7,690 nucleotides of DNA, taken from contig CAYPOY010000252.1 of assembly GCA_964412395.1 (NCBI GenBank), positions 1-7,690 of the forward strand, written 5' to 3'. The position numbers and the translations under genes are program-made. This document shows, in pieces, positions 1-5,657 of the stretch. Positions within the stretch are counted from its first letter, which is position 1; every line of letters starts with the position of its first letter. The notes under the pieces were generated by a model. The model worked only from the letters and a program-made list of their open reading frames with translations. It was not told where the DNA came from and searched no databases. The stretch comes from CAYPOY01 sp964412395 (lineage in GTDB: Bacteria > Chloroflexota > Anaerolineae > B4-G1).

Positions 1-263
1 TGCCGGCGCTGGAGGCGATGGCCTGTGGCACGCCAGTCGTGGTCGCCGACCGAGCCTCGCTGCCGGAGGTAGTGGGCGAGGCGGGGCTTTTGGTGAACCC
101 GGACGATCCGGACGATATAGCGCGGGCGTTGGCCCGTGTGCTGATGGATGAACCGCTGCAAGCCCAGATGCGGGAACTGGGACTGGCACAGGCGGCACGC
201 TTTACCTGGGAGCGTGCCGCCCAGGCGACGTTGGCAGTGTATCAAGAAGTAGTGAATAGGTGA
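1..263 (+). CDS. Glycosyltransferase, GT4-type, C-terminal fragment (5' end outside window)
   Basis: This is the last 86 codons of a GT-B glycosyltransferase; the reading phase begins at base 3 and the stop is TGA at 261-263. The visible protein opens with PALEAMACGTPVVVAD, the nucleotide-sugar-binding signature of GT4 enzymes: the Glu of LEAMACG is the second Glu of the E-x7-E motif and contacts the donor sugar nucleotide. It continues with LPEVVGEAGLLVNPDDPDD, the usual segment after that motif, and ends in the C-terminal helix that crosses back to the N-terminal domain (FTWERAAQATLAVYQEVV). The internal ATG at 18 lies inside this conserved motif and is not the start. Donor and acceptor cannot be told from this part. 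The next gene is also a glycosyltransferase on the same strand 25 bp on, so the two probably belong to one glycan-synthesis cluster. Confidence 0.93.
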   Translation, partial: PALEAMACGTPVVVADRASLPEVVGEAGLLVNPDDPDDIARALARVLMDEPLQAQMRELGLAQAARFTWERAAQATLAVYQEVVNR

Positions 264-280
264 GTAGGTGAGGGATAGGG
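252..280 (+). repeat. Short tandem octamers at the gene junction
   Basis: GTGAATAG (252-259), GTGAGTAG (260-267) and GTGAGGGA (268-275), followed by TAGGG, form imperfect 8-bp repeats that cover the stop codon of the first glycosyltransferase and the gap before the second. The in-frame GTG at 268 belongs to this repeat, which argues against it being the start of the next gene. The GGG-rich end (272-280) may serve as its ribosome binding site. Confidence 0.5.
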
Positions 281-288
281 AACGGGAG

Positions 289-1623
289 ATGAAGGTTCTG
301 TTTCTGACACCGCAGGTGCCCTATCCGCCTCAACAGGGAGCGGCGCTACGCAACTGGGGGCTCATCTCCGGCCTGGCGGCGCGGCACGAGGTGGCGGTGC
401 TCTCGTTTCTCGTTCCCCCCCCCCCTCTTTCCCCCCCAATGGGGGGGACGGAAGAGGGAGAGCCCCCAATGGGGGGGAAAGAGGGAGGGGATGCCGATCC
501 GTTGAGGGCGGCCTGCCGTATCGAAACCGTGCGGTTCCCGGTGCGCACTCCCCGTGACCGATTGCGCGACATGATCACCACGCGCCAACCCGACATGGCA
601 CTGCGGCTGGCATCGGAACTGTACGCCCAGCGCCTGGCGGACTGGCTGGCAGTGGAGTCCTTCGATGTCGTGCACATTGGAGGAATCGAGATGGCATCCT
701 ATCTTGATGTCATAGAGGCGGTTCACCCCTCCCCCGGCCCCTCCCCTACGAGAGGGGAGCTTGACCGCCCACGACCTCTCGTCGTTTTCGATAACCTCAA
801 CTGCGAGTACTTGCTTCAGCAACGGGCTTTCCTCACCGACCTACGCGCCCCTGCCCGCTGGCCCGGCGCAGCTTACTCGTTCGTGCAATGGCAACGGCTG
901 CGGCGCTACGAGGCGCAAGTCTGCTGCCGCGCCGACCGCGTGCTGGCGGTCTCTGAGGCGGACGCGGCGGCGCTACGGAAGTTGGTGCCCGGCCTCGATG
1001 TGTCCGTCGTCCCCAACGGGGTTGACACACGGACTTACACCCCTACACCCATACACTCCCACACTCCCACGCTCACCTTCACGGGGACGATGGATTTCCG
1101 CCCCAACGTAGATGCGGTGTTGTGGTTTGCGCGGAAAGTGCTGCCCCGGGTGCGCGCAGAGGTGCCGGAGGCGCGCTTCTTTGTCGTCGGGCAGCGGCCC
1201 CACCGACGGCTGGATGGGCTGCGGGGTGACCCGGCGATCACGCTGACAGGGTGGGTAGAGGATGCGCGTCCTTACATCGCGCAGGCAACGGTATACGTCG
1301 CGCCGCTGCGCATCGGGGGCGGTACGCGGCTCAAACTGCTGGAGGCGATGGCGATGGGCAGGCCTGTGGTTGCCACGCGCCTGGGGGCGGAGGGGTACCC
1401 GGTGACGGATGGACGCGAGTTGCTGCTGGCCGACACGCCGGCAGACTTTGCCGCTGCAGTGGTGACGTTGTTGCGCACACCGGAGCGCCGGGTCGAACTG
1501 GGCCAGGCCGCGCGAGCCTTTGTTGAGCGATGGTATGACTGGCGGACCATCGTGCCACGGGTGGAGGCGGTCTATCTACGAACCCATCAAACGAAACGAC
1601 CGCCAGTACAGACTGGCGGCTGA
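289..1623 (+). CDS. Glycosyltransferase, GT4-type, with three in-frame low-complexity inserts
   Basis: A 444-residue GT-B glycosyltransferase, probably cytoplasmic or peripheral to the membrane, moving a sugar from a nucleotide donor to a glycan or lipid acceptor. The N-terminal domain starts MKVLFLTPQVPYPPQQGAAL, typical of the fold. The C-terminal domain has VVPNGVDT (240-247), FTGTMDFRPNVDAV (264-277), GWVEDARPYI (321-330) and PLRIGGGTRLKLLEAMAMG (339-357). Glu352 is the conserved second Glu of E-x7-E; the first is replaced, as is common in the subfamily with RIGGGTRLK. I chose ATG 289 because the in-frame GTG at 268 lies in a junction repeat and the family start is MKVLFLTP. Three inserts interrupt the fold at about residues 43-68 (PPMGG twice), 146-157 (HPSPGPSPTRGE) and 249-262 (TYTPTPIHSHTPTL). 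The tail KRPPVQTGG is encoded by a terminator-like hairpin. Donor and acceptor are unknown. Confidence 0.93.
   Translation: MKVLFLTPQVPYPPQQGAALRNWGLISGLAARHEVAVLSFLVPPPPLSPPMGGTEEGEPPMGGKEGGDADPLRAACRIETVRFPVRTPRDRLRDMITTRQPDMALRLASELYAQRLADWLAVESFDVVHIGGIEMASYLDVIEAVHPSPGPSPTRGELDRPRPLVVFDNLNCEYLLQQRAFLTDLRAPARWPGAAYSFVQWQRLRRYEAQVCCRADRVLAVSEADAAALRKLVPGLDVSVVPNGVDTRTYTPTPIHSHTPTLTFTGTMDFRPNVDAVLWFARKVLPRVRAEVPEARFFVVGQRPHRRLDGLRGDPAITLTGWVEDARPYIAQATVYVAPLRIGGGTRLKLLEAMAMGRPVVATRLGAEGYPVTDGRELLLADTPADFAAAVVTLLRTPERRVELGQAARAFVERWYDWRTIVPRVEAVYLRTHQTKRPPVQTGG
415..490. repeat. Palindromic C/G-tract element inside the glycosyltransferase gene
   Basis: The element begins with an uninterrupted run of 11 C (415-425). 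CCCTCTTTCCCCCCC (423-437) is perfectly complementary to 471-485, giving a 15-bp outer stem. Inside it CCCCCAATGGGGGGG occurs twice as a direct repeat (433-447 and 463-477), and the G run at 441-447 can pair with the C run at 463-467. It is read in frame as a Pro/Gly/Glu-rich segment with PPMGG twice. Its size and structure resemble dispersed REP- or MITE-like palindromes, but only one copy is in this window. Confidence 0.75.
724..760. repeat. C-rich hairpin repeat inside the glycosyltransferase gene
   Basis: A C-rich lead (725-746) ends in a perfect 7-bp stem, CTCCCCT (741-747) with AGGGGAG (753-759), around the loop ACGAG. It encodes HPSPGPSPTRGEL in frame. C-rich hairpins encoding PSP-x-PSPTRG-like peptides are, as I recall, a common type of dispersed intergenic repeat in many bacterial genomes; here it sits in a coding sequence between the N-terminal strand segments and VVFDNLNCEY. 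Confidence 0.6.
1036..1077. repeat. Degenerate tandem ACACCC/ACACTCCC tract inside the glycosyltransferase gene
   Basis: Imperfect 8-9 bp units in series: TACACCCC (1036-1043), TACACCCA (1044-1051), TACACTCCC (1052-1060), ACACTCCC (1061-1068) and ACGCTCACC (1069-1077). It encodes a Thr/Pro/His-rich segment between the conserved NGVD and FTGTMDF motifs, where related enzymes have a variable linker. It is the only tract of this composition in the window. Confidence 0.6.
1600..1619. terminator. Probable bidirectional terminator hairpin between convergent genes
   Basis: CCGCCAGT (1600-1607) and ACTGGCGG (1612-1619) form a perfect 8-bp stem with a 4-base loop ACAG. On the minus strand it lies 30 bp past the clpC stop and is followed by the T-rich TCGTTTCGTTTG, a fair intrinsic terminator tail. 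On the plus strand it is followed by CTGAGTCTTTGTCTG, a weaker tail. It overlaps the last codons of the glycosyltransferase, whose stop is at 1621-1623. Confidence 0.6.
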
Positions 1624-1649
1624 GTCTTTGTCTGTCTGCGGCAGACGTA

Positions 1650-4157
1650 TCAGGCAGGGACTAGTTCCGTCGAGGGCTCTTTCTCCGCCCTTTCCGCCTG
1701 GCGGAGCACGATCTTGCCTTCTTCGACGTTCACCAGCACTGTGTCCCCAGCCGCGAATTTGCCTGCCAGTATTGCATCGGAGAGGGTATCCTCGATCCGA
1801 TTCTGAATGACCCGCCGCAATGGCCGTGCGCCGTACTCCTCGCTGTACCCCTCCTCAGCTAGCCGTTCCCTGGTCACTTCTGTCGCTTCCAGCTCCATGT
1901 CGTATTCCATCAGCCGTGTGCGCACCTTGTCCAACTCCAGGTCCACGATCTGAGAGATCTCTTCCCGGGTGAGGGCGCGGAAGACGGTGACGCTATCCAC
2001 CCGGTTGAGGAACTCGGGACGGAAAGTGCGCTTCAGTTCTTCCATCAACTTCTTGCGCATCTCCTCGTAACTGCGCATGGCATCTGCTTCTTCGTCACGG
2101 GGTATGACGAAGCCCAGGCTTGTCCCTCGCTTGATCATCTCTGCCCCAATGTTTGAGGTCATAATGATGATCGCGTTGCGGAAGTCCACCTTGCGTCCTC
2201 GGGCGTCGGAGAGGTTGCCTTCTTCCATAATCTGCAGCAGCATATTGAAGGCCTCGGGATGAGCCTTCTCTATCTCGTCGAAGACGACGATAGAGAAAGG
2301 GTGACGGCGTATGGTTTCGGTGAGTTGCCCCGCGTCCTCGTAGCCCACGTAGCCGGGCGGTGCTCCAACCAGTCGAGCCACCGTATGGCGTTCCGTAAAC
2401 TCGGACATATCCAGTTGCAATAAGGCATCTTCGCTGCCGAACATGAACTCAGCCAGCGCTTTGGCCAGTTCCGTCTTGCCCACGCCGGTGGGACCGAGGA
2501 AGATGAAGGAGCCGATGGGCCGGTGGGGGTCCTTAAGCCCGGCCCGTGCTCGGCGTACTGCCTTAGCGACCGCTGCGACGGCCTCGTCCTGGCCCACAAT
2601 ACGTCGGTGGAGTTCTCTTTCCATATGGAGCAAGCGATCCATCTCATTGCTGTGTACCTGGGTCAATGGGATGCCGGTCCACATTGAGATCACCTCTGCA
2701 ATGTCCTCGGGACTGACGACAGCTCCCCCGTTTTTGAGAAAATCAGCGTCCCGATCGGTGCGCAGGGCATCCAGTCGTTCCTGCAACTCGATCTCCTGGT
2801 CCCGTAGCGCGGCGGCATCCTCGTAGCGATGCTCTTCGATGGCTTTGTCTTTGGCCTGCTGCACGACTTTTAGCCTGGCGAATAACTCCCGTAGGCTCCT
2901 GGCGTGGGGAGCCTTGTACATTCGCACACGGGAGGCGCTCTCATCTACCACATCAATCGCCTTGTCTGGGAGGTAACGATCGGAGATGTAACGGGCCGAA
3001 AGCCTGGCTGCGGCTTCCAATGCCTCGTCGCTGATGTGCAGTCGGTGGTGTTGCTCGTATGCTGATCGGACGCCACGCAGAATTTCGATCGTCTCCTCGA
3101 CCGAGGGCTCTTCAACCATGATCGGTTGGAAACGCCGCTCCAAAGCCGCGTCCGATTCGATGTGCTTGCGGTATTCCTCCAACGTGGTTGCGCCGATGCA
3201 CTGCAACTCGCCCCGGGCCAAGGCTGGCTTGAGGATGTTGGCCGCATCCACCGAAGAGCCAGCCGACCCGGCCCCAACGAGCATGTGTACCTCATCTATA
3301 AACAGGATGCTGCTGCTGTTCTTGAGTTCGGCGATGACCTTTTTAAGGCGTTCCTCGAATTGGCCCCGGTACATCGTCCCGGCAACCAATGAGCCAACGT
3401 CCAGTTGAAGCACGCGCTTGTCCAGCAATAGCCCAGGAATCTCACCGGCGACGATGCGCTGTGCCAGTCCCTCGACGATGGCCGTTTTGCCCACGCCGGG
3501 CTCGCCGATGAGCGCCGGGTTGTTCTTCGTGCGCCGGGCCAGGATTTGGATCACGCGCTCGATCTCCTGCCCCCGGCCGATGACCGGGTCGAGTTTGCTC
3601 TGTTCGGCCAGGGCGGTCAAGTCAATTGCCAGTTGGTTCATCAGCGGGGTTTTGGCAGACCTGGAAGACGCGTGCTGTTTGCGACTGGGCTTTCCAGCAA
3701 AGATCGGTTGTTGCTGCAATATCCGGTCGGTGCGGCGACGGATTTGCTCGCCTGTGACGCCCAGATGGTTGAGTACCTCCAGCGCGGTGCCGTCACCCTG
3801 GCGCACCAGCCCTAGTAAGATATGGTGCGTATCTATCCGAGGATCGCCCCGCCGTCGGGCCTCGTCTCCCGCCAGTTCCAGCACCCTCTTGGTGCGGGGC
3901 GTGAGGTCAAGTTCCGCACCGAGCAGAAGTGAACGCCGTCGCACGGTGCTAAATCGCTCGGCCCAGTGTTGCACATCTCCGGATTGTAACCCCAGTTCGC
4001 GCAGCACGCGGCTGGCGATCCCTTCCTTTTCACGCAAAAGCCCCAGCAAGAGGTGCTCGGTGCCGATCTGCGTGTGGTGCATACGCTCGGCCTCTCGCTG
4101 AGCCAACTTTAGTGCTCGCTGGGATGCATCGGTAAAGAATCTCATTAGCTTGTCCAT
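1650..4157 (-). CDS. clpC: ATP-dependent Clp protease ATP-binding subunit ClpC
   Basis: An 835-residue Hsp100 unfoldase that threads substrates into the ClpP peptidase in the cytoplasm. Domains in order: two Clp N-terminal repeats (about 5-70 and 80-150); AAA+ module 1 with Walker A GEPGVGKT (218-225), Walker B ILFIDE (284-289) and arginines in ALERRFQ (338-344); a middle region with a UVR motif (about 435-465) that marks ClpC rather than ClpA or ClpB; AAA+ module 2 with Walker A GPTGVGKT (555-562), Walker B VVFDE (624-628) and sensor-2 GAR (776-778). The LGF tripeptide at 681-683 matches the ClpP-docking loop, so this is likely a protease partner and not a stand-alone disaggregase. Length is normal for ClpC and no key residue is missing. 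ATG 4157 follows GGTGAGG closely; the ATG at 4145 (MRFFTDAS) is a possible alternative. The S1 gene lies 51 bp upstream with no visible promoter between, so they are probably cotranscribed. Confidence 0.97.
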   Translation of the reverse strand: MDKLMRFFTDASQRALKLAQREAERMHHTQIGTEHLLLGLLREKEGIASRVLRELGLQSGDVQHWAERFSTVRRRSLLLGAELDLTPRTKRVLELAGDEARRRGDPRIDTHHILLGLVRQGDGTALEVLNHLGVTGEQIRRRTDRILQQQPIFAGKPSRKQHASSRSAKTPLMNQLAIDLTALAEQSKLDPVIGRGQEIERVIQILARRTKNNPALIGEPGVGKTAIVEGLAQRIVAGEIPGLLLDKRVLQLDVGSLVAGTMYRGQFEERLKKVIAELKNSSSILFIDEVHMLVGAGSAGSSVDAANILKPALARGELQCIGATTLEEYRKHIESDAALERRFQPIMVEEPSVEETIEILRGVRSAYEQHHRLHISDEALEAAARLSARYISDRYLPDKAIDVVDESASRVRMYKAPHARSLRELFARLKVVQQAKDKAIEEHRYEDAAALRDQEIELQERLDALRTDRDADFLKNGGAVVSPEDIAEVISMWTGIPLTQVHSNEMDRLLHMERELHRRIVGQDEAVAAVAKAVRRARAGLKDPHRPIGSFIFLGPTGVGKTELAKALAEFMFGSEDALLQLDMSEFTERHTVARLVGAPPGYVGYEDAGQLTETIRRHPFSIVVFDEIEKAHPEAFNMLLQIMEEGNLSDARGRKVDFRNAIIIMTSNIGAEMIKRGTSLGFVIPRDEEADAMRSYEEMRKKLMEELKRTFRPEFLNRVDSVTVFRALTREEISQIVDLELDKVRTRLMEYDMELEATEVTRERLAEEGYSEEYGARPLRRVIQNRIEDTLSDAILAGKFAAGDTVLVNVEEGKIVLRQAERAEKEPSTELVPA

Positions 4158-4208
4158 AGCCTCACCACCCGTTCTGCCTGTGCCGTCTACAGGGATAGAG
4201 GGTTTTCA

Positions 4209-5516
4209 TCACGTCTGGCCCCCTGTGTTTGTGTGTCCTTCGTTCTCCGGAGGCGCCTTTTGCATAAGGGAGGTCTCAGAAAGTGCAGCCGAGAGTGGAC
4301 TTTCTGGTTCAGGTTGCTCAGCCGAAAGTATCGCCTGCCAATCCTGGTCCAAGTATTCTCCTTGGACGACTCGCTTGAGGCTTAGCGCCATACGGTGGCG
4401 TCTCCCGTCCACGCCTATCACGCGCAGTGTGACGATCTGCCCAGGTTGGATGACGTCGCGGGGGTGAACGACAGGTCCCTCGTCCAGTTCTGATATGTGG
4501 ATCAGTCCTTCGATCACCTCGTCACCAACGATGCTGGCAAAAGCTCCCCACTTGGTGAGGCGCGTGATGACCCCTTCGACCAATTGCCCCTCCTGATATC
4601 GCTCTTCGATAGAGACCCAGGGGTCAGGCTGCAACCGCTTGAGGCTCAGAGCCACTCGCTGGCGATCCCGGTCCACGCCCATCACGTAGACTTCGACCTC
4701 CTGTCCCACCTCCACCACTTCACGGGGATGTGCCACTCGTTTCCAAGAGAGTTCCGATAGGTGCACCAGTCCATCTATCCCGCCCAGATCAACAAAAGCG
4801 CCAAAGTCGGCCAGATTGATGACACGACCTCGGCACACATCTCCTTCGGTCAATTTATTTAACAGTCTCTCGCGCTGGCTCTTGCGCCAATCACGTAAGG
4901 CGGCCCGCTCGGAGAGAATTAACCGGTTCCGCTCCTGGTCAACCTCAATGACTTTGAGTTGGAGAGTCCCGCCGACCAGCGCCGCCCAACGGTCACCGCT
5001 GCCTGAGCTCGCGGACGGCTGGTTGGCAACGCGGGAGGCATCCAGGTGCGATCCCGGTACAAACCCTCGTAACTTCCCGATGTGTACAATCACGCCACCC
5101 CTGTTGTAGTCGGTGACCTGGCTCTCGATGATCTCCTGGCTTTCGAAGAGACGCTGCGCTTCACGCCAGTCTCGTACTATCTGGGCACGGGAGAGGGAGA
5201 GGATAACGTTGCCGTTAGCATCCTCTGAGTTGACGACGTCAACCAGTACATCATCGCCCACATGGATGGCATCACGGTCGGCCGGTGACAGCTTCTCCAA
5301 ATCGCGCTCTGGCACGATGCCCTCGCACTTAGCACCGACGTCCACGATGATCTCATTGGGCCTGACGCGCACAACTACTCCTGGAATGATCTTTCCACGT
5401 TCCAGACGCTGGCAGGAGAGATAATGCTCAAGCATCGCTGCCATTGGATTCATCTCCTGACTGACAGAGGACTCCGTTGTCTCTTCCCCCGTGGGTATGC
5501 TCCATTCAGCAGGCAC
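4209..5516 (-). CDS. rpsA: S1 RNA-binding protein, ribosomal protein S1-like
   Basis: A 435-residue protein made mainly of four S1 (OB-fold) repeats at about 40-111, 129-211, 222-296 and 307-384. Repeats 3 and 4 are the most canonical (FGAFVDLGGIDGLVHLSELS; WGAFASIVGDEVIEGLIHISEL). Repeat 1 has the form of the bacterial S1 first domain (VDVGAKCEGIVPERDL). Repeat 2 is diverged and has a Ser/Gly-rich insertion near 161-176. The protein likely binds mRNA at the 30S subunit and aids initiation; four repeats fit the shorter S1 proteins of Gram-positive and related phyla, against six in E. coli. The tail (398-435) is acidic, Pro-rich and probably disordered. The start is GTG 5516, with GGGAG 9 bases upstream and a TATAAT box about 30 bp upstream. 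ATGs at codons 22 and 25 are alternatives, codon 25 having AGGAG 9 bases before it. First gene of an apparent operon with clpC. Confidence 0.9.
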   Translation of the reverse strand: MPAEWSIPTGEETTESSVSQEMNPMAAMLEHYLSCQRLERGKIIPGVVVRVRPNEIIVDVGAKCEGIVPERDLEKLSPADRDAIHVGDDVLVDVVNSEDANGNVILSLSRAQIVRDWREAQRLFESQEIIESQVTDYNRGGVIVHIGKLRGFVPGSHLDASRVANQPSASSGSGDRWAALVGGTLQLKVIEVDQERNRLILSERAALRDWRKSQRERLLNKLTEGDVCRGRVINLADFGAFVDLGGIDGLVHLSELSWKRVAHPREVVEVGQEVEVYVMGVDRDRQRVALSLKRLQPDPWVSIEERYQEGQLVEGVITRLTKWGAFASIVGDEVIEGLIHISELDEGPVVHPRDVIQPGQIVTLRVIGVDGRRHRMALSLKRVVQGEYLDQDWQAILSAEQPEPESPLSAALSETSLMQKAPPENEGHTNTGGQT

Positions 5517-5545
5517 CTATCCACTCTCCCATGTGGTGTATCGTA

Positions 5546-5574
5546 ATTATAGGCGGTTTGGCGATAAACTGCAA
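5546..5574 (-). promoter_or_regulatory. Sigma-70-type promoter of the S1-clpC operon
   Basis: On the minus strand a perfect -10 box TATAAT (5551-5546) is preceded by a 17-bp spacer and the -35-like TTGCAG (5574-5569), which matches the consensus only in its first half. Transcription would begin near 5539, leaving a leader of about 23 bases to the GTG start, with GGGAG at 5530-5526 as the ribosome binding site. Confidence 0.7.
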
Positions 5575-5600
5575 GCAAGCACCTTGCCAACGCAATAACC

Positions 5601-5628
5601 GAGGGGCTCCCAGCACCAGGAGCCCCTT
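5601..5628 (-). terminator. Hairpin terminator after the DUF4349 gene
   Basis: GGGGCTCC (5603-5610) and GGAGCCCC (5619-5626) form a perfect 8-bp GC-rich stem around an 8-base loop, extendable by A5602-T5627 and a G-T pair. It begins about 30 bp past the stop of the DUF4349 gene and sits between that gene and the S1 promoter. The minus-strand tail (CGGTTATTG) is only weakly T-rich, so termination efficiency is uncertain. Confidence 0.55.
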
Positions 5629-5657
5629 CGATGTGTAGCGTTTTGCGTTGCCTGAGT

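Noticed and set aside
346..822. Long minus-strand open frames opposite the glycosyltransferase gene
   Set aside because: They lie antisense to a clearly recognisable glycosyltransferase, have no recognisable domain, and their Pro/Gly-rich parts are just the complement of the palindromic repeat.
1634..1646. Small hairpin GTCTG-CGG-CAGAC just after the glycosyltransferase stop
   Set aside because: Only a 5-bp stem with no T-rich tail on either strand; the 8-bp hairpin at 1600-1619 is a better terminator candidate.
3418..4101. A 227-codon plus-strand open frame opposite clpC
   Set aside because: It is the antisense shadow of the conserved ClpC N-terminal and Walker A regions; the protein is Ser/Arg-rich with no recognisable domain.
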